This document shows, one piece after another, positions 18,201-28,223 of a DNA stretch of 64,000 bases. The stretch is from positions 1-64,000 of the forward strand of contig NZ_JAJSLW010000022.1 of assembly GCF_021729145.1 (NCBI RefSeq). Direction: 5' to 3'. The position numbers and the translations under genes were made by a program. The number at the start of each line of letters is the position of its first letter. Within the stretch, counting starts at the first letter, position 1. Source of the stretch: Membranihabitans maritimus. GTDB taxonomy: Bacteria > Bacteroidota > Bacteroidia > Chitinophagales > Saprospiraceae. The notes beneath the pieces are model-generated. The model was not told where the DNA came from and ran no database searches. It worked only from the letters and a program-made list of their open reading frames with translations.

Positions 18201-19797
18201 TTCTAGTATTTGATCGCTTATTAATTAGTTGTCGTATCGTATCCTCATACGATTTTCTCTCTTTTTTCTTTTCGACCCTTTTCCAATCACTAAGTTCTTC
18301 ATTCAACCCTTTATACAGGGAAAAGCACATAACAAATAGTACCAGGGTGAAGGGAAGTCCTGTGGTTACTGCAGCTGTCTGCAATGCTGTCAATCCACCC
18401 CCCACTAATAAAGTGGCTGCTACCCCTCCTTCTGATAGCGCCCAGAATATTCTTTGACCGACAGGTGCATCTAATTTCCCCCCGGAAGTAATACTATCGA
18501 TTACCAACGATCCGCTATCCGAAGATGTCACAAAAAAGCTGGCAACCAAAGCTATTCCTATAAAGGACGTAATTGTTGAAAGCGGTAAACTTTCCAATAA
18601 TACAAATAATGCCGTTGAAATATCATTATTAACTGCACTTGCAATATCGGCAATCCCATTCATTTCAACAAATAAAGCTGATCCTCCAAAGACAGACATC
18701 CATAAAAATGTTAAAAAAGAAGGAACTAAAAGTACTCCTAATATAAATTCACGCACTGTCCGCCCCTTGGAGACACGAGCGATAAACATCCCGACAAAAG
18801 GCGACCAGGAGATCCACCAGGCCCAATAAAAAACAGTCCAATCATTCTGCCAGTTTGTTCCAGCAAATGTTTCCGTCCAGGATCCAAGTTTTACCACATT
18901 GGAAAGGTAGGATCCCACATTTTGTATATAACCATCAAGTAAAAATACAGTTGGTCCGAGAAGTAATACCAATACCAGCAAAATCAATCCCATTTTCATA
19001 TTTAGCTCACTCAACACACGAACACCTTTATCCAGACCCAATATGACAGAACCAGTGGCTACAAAGGTAATCACTATGATCAGTACTACCTGCATCCAGG
19101 TCGTATTGGGCGTTCCAAAAAGATAGTGCAAGCCCGAAGCAACCTGCTGCACACCAAAACCTAGAGAAGTGGCTAATCCAAATAAAGTAGCAACTACAGC
19201 TATCACATCAATGATATTGCCAAGTGGCCCGTATATTTTATCCCCAAGCAATGGGTGGAAAACAGAACGAATCGTCAACGGAAGCTTTTGATTAAAAGCA
19301 AAAAATGCCAGGGCCAGGCCAACTATAGCATAAATTGCCCATGCATGAAACCCATAGTGAATAAAGGTAAAATTCATTGCATTTTGAGCAGCTTGAGCAG
19401 GTGTATCAACCGGTAAGGGAGGATTTGAGTAATGGGTAATAGGTTCCGCGACTCCAAAAAATAATAATCCGATACCCATCCCAGCTGAAAATAACATGGC
19501 AAACCAGGCAAATAAACTAAAATCTGGTTTCGCCCCTTTTCCCCCGAGCCGGATCCTTCCAAATTTACTGCCTGCCAGATAGATACAAAAAACAATAAAG
19601 GCATTTACGGCGAATACAAAAAGCCAACCAGCATTAGTCGTCATTCCCGCCGATATAAGCGAAAATATGGCTTCCATGGGTTCCCCTACATATAATGTTA
19701 TGGCAATAAATAAAACGATCAAAATAGATGCGGGATAAAAAACAGGTTTGTGAACGTCAAAATACTTATTCCTTTTTCCTTTTGACTTTTTTATCAT
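18190..19797 (-). CDS. BCCT-family transporter (betaine/choline/carnitine type)
   Basis: A 535-residue inner-membrane transporter with about 12 hydrophobic segments. It takes up compatible solutes such as glycine betaine or choline, usually driven by Na+ or H+. The glycine-rich stretch GMGIGLLFFGVAEP is at 106-119 and the BCCT signature DWTVFYWAWWISW at 319-331, which holds the aromatic box residues for the quaternary ammonium group. Both ends are basic. A Met at the glycine-rich stretch (GMG) is often found in the choline/betaine members, but the substrate is not certain. It is followed by, and overlaps, a universal stress protein gene. Confidence 0.92.
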   Translation of the reverse strand: MIKKSKGKRNKYFDVHKPVFYPASILIVLFIAITLYVGEPMEAIFSLISAGMTTNAGWLFVFAVNAFIVFCIYLAGSKFGRIRLGGKGAKPDFSLFAWFAMLFSAGMGIGLLFFGVAEPITHYSNPPLPVDTPAQAAQNAMNFTFIHYGFHAWAIYAIVGLALAFFAFNQKLPLTIRSVFHPLLGDKIYGPLGNIIDVIAVVATLFGLATSLGFGVQQVASGLHYLFGTPNTTWMQVVLIIVITFVATGSVILGLDKGVRVLSELNMKMGLILLVLVLLLGPTVFLLDGYIQNVGSYLSNVVKLGSWTETFAGTNWQNDWTVFYWAWWISWSPFVGMFIARVSKGRTVREFILGVLLVPSFLTFLWMSVFGGSALFVEMNGIADIASAVNNDISTALFVLLESLPLSTITSFIGIALVASFFVTSSDSGSLVIDSITSGGKLDAPVGQRIFWALSEGGVAATLLVGGGLTALQTAAVTTGLPFTLVLFVMCFSLYKGLNEELSDWKRVEKKKERKSYEDTIRQLINKRSNTRNED

Positions 19798-19908
19798 GCC
19801 AATTGTTTTTCTTTCGATTATGATTAATCGGTTCTAATTAAAAATAAACCTTTACTTAAGGAATGAAAATTTTACGTAAAGACAAAAAAGGAAGGTAGAA
19901 AATAAAAA

Positions 19909-19933
19909 AGATTGCCCAGGGAATGAGCAATCT
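19909..19933 (-). terminator. Rho-independent terminator of the FKBP gene
   Basis: A 7-bp perfect stem (AGATTGC / GCAATCT) with a short loop is followed on the minus strand by six T. It lies 30 bases after the FKBP gene stop. Confidence 0.8.
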
Positions 19934-19962
19934 CTAACTAAATATTATGGGATATCTTAGAA

Positions 19963-20391
19963 TTAATTGATACTGACTAATTCAATATCAAATATCAGAT
20001 CTTTTCCAGCTAATGGATGATTGGCATCAATTTCAATACTGGCTTCTTCTACTTTGGTAACTACTACCGGTATAGATTGTCCACTGGGATGTTGCATAGT
20101 AAGTTGTTGACCTATTTCCGGATTAATACCTTCTGGTAATTGGTCTTTAGGAATATCTATTACCATTTCATCACTTTTTTCTCCGTAGGCATCATTGGCA
20201 GAAATTTCGGTTGTAATTGAATCGCCAATTTTCATCCCGTCAACTGCTTTGTCAAAACCCGGTATCATCATTCCAGCACCTAATTTAAATTCCAAAGGTT
20301 CTCGATCTCTTGAAGAATCAAATATAGAACCATCCTTAAGTTTCCCTGTATAGTGCACTTTTACCGTATCTCCGCTTTTAGCATTACTCAT
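19963..20391 (-). CDS. FKBP-type peptidyl-prolyl isomerase (SlyD-like)
   Basis: A 142-residue cis-trans prolyl isomerase and chaperone, cytoplasmic (no signal peptide). The FKBP half has GKLKDGSIFDSS and PLEFKLGAGMMIPGFD; the middle is an inserted chaperone flap as in SlyD (about 65-120), and the chain ends with LIFDIELVSI. It lacks the His/Cys-rich metal-binding tail of E. coli SlyD. Single gene with its own promoter and terminator. Confidence 0.9.
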   Translation of the reverse strand: MSNAKSGDTVKVHYTGKLKDGSIFDSSRDREPLEFKLGAGMMIPGFDKAVDGMKIGDSITTEISANDAYGEKSDEMVIDIPKDQLPEGINPEIGQQLTMQHPSGQSIPVVVTKVEEASIEIDANHPLAGKDLIFDIELVSIN

Positions 20392-20432
20392 AAATAACTT
20401 AATTTTTTAAATGATTGATTTTCAAATGAGTG

Positions 20433-20464
20433 CAAATGTAGGCATTTCCATCGGGAAAGCCCAA
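20433..20464 (-). promoter_or_regulatory. Promoter of the FKBP gene
   Basis: On the minus strand TACATTTG (20433-20440) matches TAnnTTTG exactly, with a TTGG as a possible -33 element about 20 bases upstream. The start codon is 42 bases downstream. Confidence 0.5.
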
Positions 20465-20665
20465 TTAAACGATCGAAAGATTTAATGCACTTATCAATAC
20501 AGTTCAAAATAGAAAAAGAAACAGATAGATTCCCACATCTAATTAATCACTTAAATGTACGCGTCTATATTACCCTACGTACAATATTGGCTATAAAAAT
20601 TATAAAGGACATTCAACAAAACTCCATTATTAAAACATCTGTTTTGAAAAGAAAACAGATTCAAA

Positions 20666-22171
20666 ATGAAAGCATTAATACTTGAAATTATCATCCTTAT
20701 TTTTTTATCATTTACATCCTGCAAGCAAAAATCAAAAGAAAACCCAGTTTTATCTGAGAGTAAACTGGACAATCCCGAGCCATTTTATTTGTCAAATATT
20801 GCGGACACCAGTTACTATATTACAATTGACACAGTAGGCGGGAATTACATCAATTCAATTCGGAAAATATATAGTCTTGACAAAGATTTACTAATTGTTG
20901 ATAATAACCTGAGCTCGACGAATAGTTATAGGTTCAGAGGGAACGGAAGGAGAATAAACAAGGCAGCCTCCTAAAGCTTTATCGGGATAAAGCAAAGGAT
21001 GGGAACGCGGTAGATTCTCCTTCTCGATCCAAACTTGAGAATTAGAATCATAGTGTTAACACTTGAGAACAGCGACTTTCCTCCTAAAAGGAGCTCTAAA
21101 TAGACCACTATGTATTTGCCCCCTTTAGTCGAACCTCACTATTCTCAAGTGCTCCGAACCCTAAAAATTCATCAAGTTCAGGTTAATAAAAATATCCTCT
21201 ACGGAATACACCGTAGTGGGTAAGTTAAATCTTCATATGATCACAATGGCAAAGGCCCGGGGGAATTTGTGAACATTCAGACCCTATGTATTGACCCTCA
21301 TTCCAGAAATATTATAGTTTATGATAAAATACTAAGAAAATTAATTAAGTATGATTGGAATGGACAATTTATCAATGAAGTTCATTTTAAGGCTCCGTTG
21401 ATTAACGAATTGGTCTAATCATCGCAAACAATACTGGCCATTTCAGCATTTCCCGAATTTCTTACCCAGTCAGAAAAAAATCCTTTCTTATTTATATTTG
21501 ACATGAAATTAAATTTGATCAGGGAAATTGAACACCCGATATTAAAGGGTTCGAATCTAGATTACGATGCGAACAGTATATTAGGAACTAATTCATGGAA
21601 AGAAAATAGTAAAGTTGTAATTTTTGAACTTTACCTCACCGGGTATCTCCATTCAAATGATGTAAAAAATGACTTTAGAATACAGGAATATGGTCAATTA
21701 ACTATACAAAATGCAGCATTATCAAATGAAGTAGTACAATCTAAATTTGATATCGGACCCATACTAAATTGGGGTACATGGAACCATTTTTTAGCATCTA
21801 TACTGGGAACACCAGACTATTTATTTTGCTCCATACGTGATGATATCCCGGCTGGTTTCAGATCGGTAATTTACGGTCTGAAGAATAAAAAATTCTATGT
21901 TGTAGAAGATACTGCTGGTTACAAAAGAATTATAGATGATATTAACGGATTTTTCTCATTTTGGCCGGAAAAATATTTGTCCCAACAACACGAGTTATTA
22001 GCGTACTCTTATTCCGCGGATAAAATAATTAAAGAGTACAAAGAGTCTACTGCAATAATTGACGATCCCCCTAAGGTAAATTCAGCAACTTTGGCATTGA
22101 TGGAAAAGGCATCTAAAATGGGTAATCCAATTATCCAGATCGTAAAATTAAAGTCAAGTATTCAAGAATAG
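20666..22171 (+). pseudogene. Broken 6-bladed beta-propeller (BF3164-like) lipoprotein gene
   Basis: Three in-frame pieces of one gene can be read. Piece one (20666-20962) encodes a lipoprotein signal with Cys19 (SFTSCKQ) and the start of a propeller (SLDKDLLIVDNN). Piece two (about 21239-21415) resumes with HNGKGPGEFVNIQ, a blade signature, and ends at an in-frame TAA (21416-21418). Piece three (to 22171) continues in the same frame and includes an open stretch from an ATG at 21503. Two lesions break it: a 276-base structured insert after codon 99, and the nonsense codon. Both pieces after the insert stay in frame 1:1 with the first. The family is common in Bacteroidota; its function is mostly unknown. 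The 3' end overlaps the convergent helicase gene by 10 bases. Confidence 0.8.
20963..21238. other. Structured, apparently non-coding insert in the beta-propeller gene
   Basis: This stretch interrupts the propeller gene and has stop codons in the gene's frame. It is dense in inverted repeats. These are GCTTTATC/GATAAAGC (20976-20993), ACTTGAGAAT at 21033-21042 with ATTCTCAAGT at 21141-21150, CATAGTG (21049-21055) with CACTATG (21106-21112), CTCCT/AGGAG (21081-21093) and CTACGG/CCGTAG (21199-21216). A second ACTTGAGAA copy at 21061-21069 can pair with the same partner, giving two exclusive folds. Its length is a multiple of three. I do not recognise it. It could be a small mobile element (MITE-like) or a structured RNA. 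Borders are inferred from where the propeller likeness stops and resumes. Confidence 0.55.
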
Positions 22172-24354
22172 AAATTTTCATCCTCCTTTTGTAGATAATT
22201 TTGCACTACCCTTAATTCATGATAAGTGGTATCCAATGGAATATTTCCTTTTATATGTGACAAGGATTCATTTCTGGAATTTATAAAATAGGGCTTTAAA
22301 ATTTCAAGTCTGTCCGAATCTATTAGGTCTTTTATAGTTAATTTATCCGCTTGGTAGAGTTTTAAATAATGAGATTGAATAGTAGCGGGCTTCAAATTTC
22401 TCAACGCTGCAATTTCCTCGACAGACATCCCCCTTTCATGAAGTTTTAGGGTAGTATCCACAGTACTTCCCTTTTTCTTACCTTTGGATTTTATAACTAT
22501 TTCATCTAATTTTTGCGAACGAATGATTCTTTCGCCTTTATATAGATCTATTCCTTCGAATTTTGCATCCATCAAACGATCTACCACACTCCACAATTCA
22601 TCAACAAATTCTGCCGTATTTCTTTGATGCATCTTAATGCCTGAAATGAATTCTATTTCAGCAAGGTGATCTTCCAATGGTTTAACTAAAGATTTGTGTA
22701 TAGTACTGCCAAAGTAATGAATGGCTTTATCAAGTCTTTCTGTAAGGGGCTCAATATCACCTGATCTGTAATACAATTTGAGATAATACTTTAATTGAGG
22801 ATAGAATTTATGACTTATTGATATAATATCTTGTAATGTATAAGACATTTGTTGGATAGGAATATCTTTGGCGGACTGCACTTTATCTTTATCAAATTCC
22901 TTTTGCCAATTTTCAAATTCCGCTTTAAGTTTGATAAAATCGAATTTTTTTTGAAGCAAAATGTAAGAATATTTTCTCTTTGATTGATCCAACCGTATTG
23001 ATAACTCTTCTACAGAATTACCGCTTTTATAAAAGTCAGAAATATTTCGATCTGTCTTTATATTTTCAGGAGTGATTTTACTCAATAACTGAATACCATC
23101 CAATTCCCTGCACCGGCTCAATGCCACATAAACCTGACCCGGAGCAAAAGATTTTCCAAGATCCAAAATAGCTTTATCAAATGTCAACCCCTGACTCTTG
23201 TGTACCGTAATAGCCCAGGCCAGTCTCAATGGAAATTGGGAAAAACTTCCTAGTTTTTCTTGTTCTACTTCACGAGTCTTATCATTTAATGAATACTTAT
23301 AATTAAGCCATTCAGACCTTTCTAAATCAATTATATGTCCATCAACTATATCAACTTTGATTTTATCTTTTTCAAGCTTTTTAATAGTTCCCAGCTTTCC
23401 ATTAAAAAAACGTCCTCCTTCTGCATCATTTCTCGTAAACATTACCTGGGCTCCAATTTTTAATTGCAGGTCCTGATCCACTGGGAAGGCACTTTCATTA
23501 AAACTTCCTTTTACTTTAGCTGAATATATTTTGTACTTCCCGGGCAAAGCCTCAATACGTCTTTGATTTATGGTATCTGCTTTTGAATTGTGCGTTGTGA
23601 GAATTACAGTTTGGTCCCCATTATCCGATGAGTGAGCTAATTGTTTATTGAGTCTCTCTATATCCTCAAACTGAACATTCCCATTCCTGATATTATTTAA
23701 AATTGCAATAAATGATTCGTTTTTTTGTCTGTAGATTTTCTTCAATTCAATTATTATCGCATTTGATTGATTCCATGCATTCGATGAAAAAAAATATCCA
23801 TTTTTATAATAAGGTTCTAAATGATACCAGACATGAGATTTTATAACGGGTGACAATTGAAACAAATCTCCAATTGCCAATAGTTGAACGCCTCCAAATG
23901 GTTCGGAAGACCTTCGTACGAACTTAAGAGCATAATCTATTGCATCTAAAATATCTGCCCGGACCATTGATATTTCATCAATAATCAATAATTCTAATTC
24001 TCTGAGTACTTTTTGTTTCTCCTTACGGAATTTAAAATGTTTCCTCAGCGAAAAATAGTTGTTGGCAATATTATGATCAACGGGGTCATCTGCCGGAATA
24101 AAAGCTTTCAAAGGCAAACCAAACATAGAATGAATAGTGCTACCACCCGCATTGATGGCTGCTACTCCTGTAGGAGCTACAACGATGGTATTCTTAGATG
24201 ATTCCTTAATAATTTGTTTGAGAAATGTAGTTTTCCCTGTACCTGCCTTTCCCGTTAAAAATAACGATTGATTCGTTTTAAGTACAAATTCCCGTGCCAG
24301 ATCAAATTCCCTATTTACCATTACAACAAAGTTATTAAATCCTGATTCAAACAA
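22162..24354 (-). CDS. PIF1-like DNA helicase with C-terminal helix-turn-helix domain
   Basis: A 730-residue superfamily 1B helicase. Walker A is GKAGTGKT at 35-42, Walker B is DEISM at 126-130, and the late motif TVHKSQGLTF lies in the second RecA-like domain. After about residue 430 comes an HRDC-like or helical region. Near residue 650 there is a helix-turn-helix (HERGMSVEEIAALRNLKPATIQ), as in the HTH_40 / RQC-like tails of related Bacteroidota proteins. It likely unwinds DNA in repair or replication restart. An ATG 33 bases in (MVNREFDL) could be the real start; the first 11 residues are not typical. Confidence 0.88.
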   Translation of the reverse strand: MFESGFNNFVVMVNREFDLAREFVLKTNQSLFLTGKAGTGKTTFLKQIIKESSKNTIVVAPTGVAAINAGGSTIHSMFGLPLKAFIPADDPVDHNIANNYFSLRKHFKFRKEKQKVLRELELLIIDEISMVRADILDAIDYALKFVRRSSEPFGGVQLLAIGDLFQLSPVIKSHVWYHLEPYYKNGYFFSSNAWNQSNAIIIELKKIYRQKNESFIAILNNIRNGNVQFEDIERLNKQLAHSSDNGDQTVILTTHNSKADTINQRRIEALPGKYKIYSAKVKGSFNESAFPVDQDLQLKIGAQVMFTRNDAEGGRFFNGKLGTIKKLEKDKIKVDIVDGHIIDLERSEWLNYKYSLNDKTREVEQEKLGSFSQFPLRLAWAITVHKSQGLTFDKAILDLGKSFAPGQVYVALSRCRELDGIQLLSKITPENIKTDRNISDFYKSGNSVEELSIRLDQSKRKYSYILLQKKFDFIKLKAEFENWQKEFDKDKVQSAKDIPIQQMSYTLQDIISISHKFYPQLKYYLKLYYRSGDIEPLTERLDKAIHYFGSTIHKSLVKPLEDHLAEIEFISGIKMHQRNTAEFVDELWSVVDRLMDAKFEGIDLYKGERIIRSQKLDEIVIKSKGKKKGSTVDTTLKLHERGMSVEEIAALRNLKPATIQSHYLKLYQADKLTIKDLIDSDRLEILKPYFINSRNESLSHIKGNIPLDTTYHELRVVQNYLQKEDENFYS

Positions 24355-24750
24355 TTTCCAATTTGTGAAGTTTTCTAATGAACTATCGAAAATCGTTATG
24401 TGTATCAGAAGACTTAAAAATTAATTTTTTCACAACATCAATTATTATCATCTTTTCGAATAACAATTATAAAATGCATTTTTTTACCTTAAATCCAAAT
24501 CTAAAAGCTCGAAAAATATATATTTACCATATGATCGACTGTAAGAGTTCATTAAAACTTTACACCGCCCCTCCTTTTAAATTAAAAAAGAAAGCCTAAA
24601 TTAGCCGTATTTTGGCAAATACAATATTGGGATCAATGAATCGAAATTTTATTATTTGTACTTTGATGCCAACTCTATGAATTTGCTTGAAAATACGATA
24701 TACAATTTTATTTAGAGAATCGAAATAATTAATCTAGCAATACAAATAAT
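24355..24750. other. Divergent intergenic region between the helicase gene and tkt
   Basis: This 396-base AT-rich gap holds the promoters of two divergent units. An open frame of 73 codons at 24378-24599 has no family likeness, no signal and biased Lys/Ile/Phe content from AT richness, and is not called. Near-matches to the -7 box (TATTATTTG and TACTTTG, 24650-24665) lie about 90 bases before tkt, each with a one-base spacing defect. I see no terminator or repeat. Confidence 0.4.
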
Positions 24751-26748
24751 ATGGATAAGATCACTAACCTTGCAATTGACACCATTCGAACACTTTCCAT
24801 GGACGGAGTGCAAAAAGCCAATTCCGGGCATCCCGGCACCCCCATGGCGTTAGCTCCTTCTGCATATATACTTTGGAAGGAAATTATGAAGCACAACCCT
24901 GAGAATCCCAACTGGTTTGACCGGGATCGTTTTATTTTATCAAACGGACATGCCTCTATGCTCATATACAGTATGCTCCATTTGAGTGGTTATGATCTAT
25001 CATTGGAGGAGTTAAAAAATTTCAGACAATGGGGAAGTAAAACCCCAGGGCACCCTGAGTACGGACATACCCCGGGTGTAGAGACCACTACGGGCCCATT
25101 GGGTCAAGGCATTGGAAATGCTGTAGGAATGGCGATTGCCGAAAAACACCTCGCTGGTGTTTTTAATACTGAAAAACATGAAATTGTAAATCATTATACC
25201 TATACATTCTGCGGTGACGGTGACCTGATGGAAGGGATATCACATGAAGCGGCTTCGATTGCAGGCCACCTGGGACTTGGTAAATTGATTTGCCTTTTTG
25301 ATGATAACCATATTACCATTGAGGGTGAGGCCGAATTGAGCTGCACCGATGATATAGCAATGCGATTTGAAAGTTATGGATGGGAAACCATTGATTTGGG
25401 TGATAAAGGAAACGACATTGAAGCGATTGGAGAAGCTTTGAAGGCCGCTAAGAAAAATACCGAAAAACCCACACTTATTTTGCTTAGGACCCATATAGGA
25501 TATGGAGCTCCCGAACTTCAGGACACGTCAGCAGCCCATGGTTCACCATTGGGTGATGAAGAGATCAAAGCGACTAAAAAGTTTTATGATTGGCCTTCTG
25601 AAGAACCTTTTTTCATACCAGAAGGTGTGATGGAACACATGGGCGCTATCAAAGAAAATGGTAAAAAAGCAGAGAACAATTGGAATCAACTTTTAGAAGA
25701 ATATAAATCCAGTAATCCCGAAAAAGGAAAATTATTCGAATCATACATTAATCAGGAATTGCCGGAAGGTTGGGATAGTGAATTACCTTCTTTCACTACC
25801 GAAGATTCCGGTCCGGCCACCCGTGCCATCAATAGCTCCTTTCTCAATGCAGTAGCGGACAAGCTACCCTGGTTGATTGGAGGAAGTGCGGATTTGGAAC
25901 CGTCCACCAAAACAAAGATTAAGTCGTCTCCGTATTTTCAAAAAAATTCACCTGAAGGCCGTAATTTAGCGTGGGGAATTCGAGAATTGGGGATGACGGC
26001 AGCTACTTCCGGAATGCAATTGCACGGTGGCTTAAGGACTTATGCCTCGACATTTTTTGTATTTACCGATTATGCTAGACCCGCCATCCGATTGGCTGCG
26101 CTTATGAAACAACCGGTAATATATACCATGACCCACGATAGTATTGGATTGGGGGAAGACGGGCCTACACACCAACCCATCGAACATCTGGCTTCACTTA
26201 GAGCCATGCCAGGACTCACAGTTATCAGGCCAGCAGATGGAAATGAAGCAGTTGCAGGATGGAAAGTGGCACTTGAGCGGAAAGACGGACCTACGATGTT
26301 GGTACTGACCCGGCAAGGTTTGCCCATTCTCGATAGTATGGAGACGGCAGAAGATGGAGTTCGTAAGGGGGCTTATATTGTTTCTCCCGAAGCGGAGGGC
26401 AAACTGGATGGTATACTCATCGGCACCGGATCTGAAGTTCATTTACTGATTGAAGCTCAAAAGCAACTTAGCGAAAAAGGAACCAATGTAAGAGTTGTAA
26501 GCATGCCAAGTTGGGAATTATTTGAGGATCAGTCCGACGATTATAAGGACAAAGTTTTACCAGCGGAAGTAAAAGCACGACTGGCTGTAGAAACCGGATC
26601 TCCTCTCGGATGGAATAAATGGGTGGGAGACAAAGGCAGCACAATAACAATAGACCATTTCGGAGCCAGTGCGCCCTACAAGACTATATTTGAGGAATTT
26701 GGATTTACTACTGAAAATATCGTCAACCAATTTCAGGCAATCCGTTAA
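24751..26748 (+). CDS. tkt: Transketolase
   Basis: A thiamine-diphosphate enzyme that moves two-carbon units between sugar phosphates in the non-oxidative pentose phosphate pathway. It is 665 residues, full length. The N-terminal substrate His is in SGHPGTPMALAP. The ThDP-binding GDGDLMEGISHEA and the middle domain's RFILSNGHASML are clear, and DGPTHQPIEHLASLRAMPG in the pyrimidine domain is diagnostic. It is the first gene of tkt-gnd-zwf-pgl, 14 bases before gnd. An operon that joins a non-oxidative and three oxidative enzymes suggests control of NADPH and pentose supply as one unit. Confidence 0.97.
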   Translation: MDKITNLAIDTIRTLSMDGVQKANSGHPGTPMALAPSAYILWKEIMKHNPENPNWFDRDRFILSNGHASMLIYSMLHLSGYDLSLEELKNFRQWGSKTPGHPEYGHTPGVETTTGPLGQGIGNAVGMAIAEKHLAGVFNTEKHEIVNHYTYTFCGDGDLMEGISHEAASIAGHLGLGKLICLFDDNHITIEGEAELSCTDDIAMRFESYGWETIDLGDKGNDIEAIGEALKAAKKNTEKPTLILLRTHIGYGAPELQDTSAAHGSPLGDEEIKATKKFYDWPSEEPFFIPEGVMEHMGAIKENGKKAENNWNQLLEEYKSSNPEKGKLFESYINQELPEGWDSELPSFTTEDSGPATRAINSSFLNAVADKLPWLIGGSADLEPSTKTKIKSSPYFQKNSPEGRNLAWGIRELGMTAATSGMQLHGGLRTYASTFFVFTDYARPAIRLAALMKQPVIYTMTHDSIGLGEDGPTHQPIEHLASLRAMPGLTVIRPADGNEAVAGWKVALERKDGPTMLVLTRQGLPILDSMETAEDGVRKGAYIVSPEAEGKLDGILIGTGSEVHLLIEAQKQLSEKGTNVRVVSMPSWELFEDQSDDYKDKVLPAEVKARLAVETGSPLGWNKWVGDKGSTITIDHFGASAPYKTIFEEFGFTTENIVNQFQAIR

Positions 26749-26762
26749 AAATTGAAATAGAA

Positions 26763-28178
26763 ATGACTGGTCAAAAATGTGAATTGGGACTTATTGGGCT
26801 TGGCACCATGGGGCAGAACCTTCTGATGAATATGGCCGATAGTAATTACGCTGTAGCGGGTTATGATAAAAACCCCGAACAGGTTGATAAGTTAAAAGAA
26901 GCAACAAAAAAATACGATATTTTTGGGGCCTATGGTTTAAAATCATTTATAACAGTCCTTAAGAAACCACGTATTATAGTTCTTCTCGTACCGGCAGGGA
27001 AAATAGTAGACTACGTAATCGCCGACCTGATTCCACAATTAGAAAATGGAGATATAATTATTGATGGGGGCAATTCGTATTTTGTAGATACAGACCGGAG
27101 AATTGAAGAATTAAAAGACACGGGAATTCATTTTGTGGGAATGGGTATTTCCGGAGGTGCAAAAGGTGCGCGAAAAGGGCCCAGTATGATGCCGGGAGGG
27201 CATCCGGACACCTGGAACAGGGTGAAAAATATTTTTGAAGCCACCGCGGCGAAGGCGAATGGAGAACCCTGTGTAGCTCACATGGGCAACGGTTCAGCTG
27301 GACATTATGTCAAAATGGTCCACAACGGGATTGAATACGGACTAATGGAATTATTGGCAGAGGCCTATGATTTCATGAAAAATATCCTGGGACTTGACAA
27401 TGATACAATTTCGCAAACATTTAAAAAATGGGACAGCGGCAGGTTACAGTCGTTTTTAGTAGAGATAACGGGAAAGATATTTACCCAAATGGATACCGAA
27501 TCTGACCAATACCTGATAGATGTAATAAGAGATGAATCCAAGTCCAAAGGAACCGGCAAGTGGACGTCACAAGATGCAATGGATATTGGTGCAACCGTTC
27601 CTGTAATTGATGTGGCTGTGGTGATGAGATACTTATCTGCTCTTAAACCCGAACGGGGAAAAGCAAGTAGTATCTATAATAATGAAGTTCAATTGGCGGC
27701 AAAAGACCAAGTAAGTACTCTTTTGGATCAATTAGAAAGCGCTTTATACTTTTCTTTTGCGGTAACATATGCACAAGGTATGGCTCAATTGAAAACAGCC
27801 TCTTCAGAATATAAATTCAACCTAAATATGGAGTCTATCGCTGCAATCTGGCGGGCAGGCTGTATTATAAGAGCTGATTTTCTGGAAGATATTAGAAAGG
27901 CTTATCAGGAAAATAACGATCTTGAAAACCTACTACTGGATGGATCAATATCTAATATACTTAAATCAGAAGAAGGGAACATGCGCAAGATTGTCTCCAC
28001 GGCAATAACAGCAGGCCTGCCATTTATGGCATTTGCTAATGCCATCACTTATTTTGACGGTTATCGTTCGAAAAGGCTTCCTGCCAACCTAATCCAGGCA
28101 CAAAGGGATTATTTTGGTTCGCATACCTATGAAAGAATGGATAAAGAAGGCAAGTTTCATACTGAATGGAATAACTAA
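26763..28178 (+). CDS. gnd: 6-phosphogluconate dehydrogenase (decarboxylating)
   Basis: This enzyme oxidises 6-phosphogluconate to ribulose-5-phosphate and CO2, forming NADPH. The 471 residues fit the long (about 470) class. The N-terminal GLGTMGQNLLMNM dinucleotide loop and the catalytic lysine in HYVKMVHNGIEYG are present. The substrate motif reads MGISGGAKGARKGPSMMPGG where most have GVSGGEEGARYGPS, so the glutamate pair after GG is replaced by Ala-Lys. The C-terminal YFGSHTYERMD swap segment is normal. It sits between tkt and zwf in the operon. Confidence 0.95.
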   Translation: MTGQKCELGLIGLGTMGQNLLMNMADSNYAVAGYDKNPEQVDKLKEATKKYDIFGAYGLKSFITVLKKPRIIVLLVPAGKIVDYVIADLIPQLENGDIIIDGGNSYFVDTDRRIEELKDTGIHFVGMGISGGAKGARKGPSMMPGGHPDTWNRVKNIFEATAAKANGEPCVAHMGNGSAGHYVKMVHNGIEYGLMELLAEAYDFMKNILGLDNDTISQTFKKWDSGRLQSFLVEITGKIFTQMDTESDQYLIDVIRDESKSKGTGKWTSQDAMDIGATVPVIDVAVVMRYLSALKPERGKASSIYNNEVQLAAKDQVSTLLDQLESALYFSFAVTYAQGMAQLKTASSEYKFNLNMESIAAIWRAGCIIRADFLEDIRKAYQENNDLENLLLDGSISNILKSEEGNMRKIVSTAITAGLPFMAFANAITYFDGYRSKRLPANLIQAQRDYFGSHTYERMDKEGKFHTEWNN

Positions 28179-28223
28179 TACTGGAATAGCCCTGGAAAAA
28201 GGTAGCTTTAATACACAAAAAAT

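Noticed and set aside
20963-21238. Group I or group II self-splicing intron in the propeller gene
   Set aside because: The conserved core elements (P, Q, R, S or GUGYG and domain V) are not visible, and removal would still leave a nonsense codon at 21416.
24378-24599. 73-codon open frame between the helicase gene and tkt
   Set aside because: AT-driven composition, no signal or domain, no fitting promoter, and placed in a divergent promoter region.
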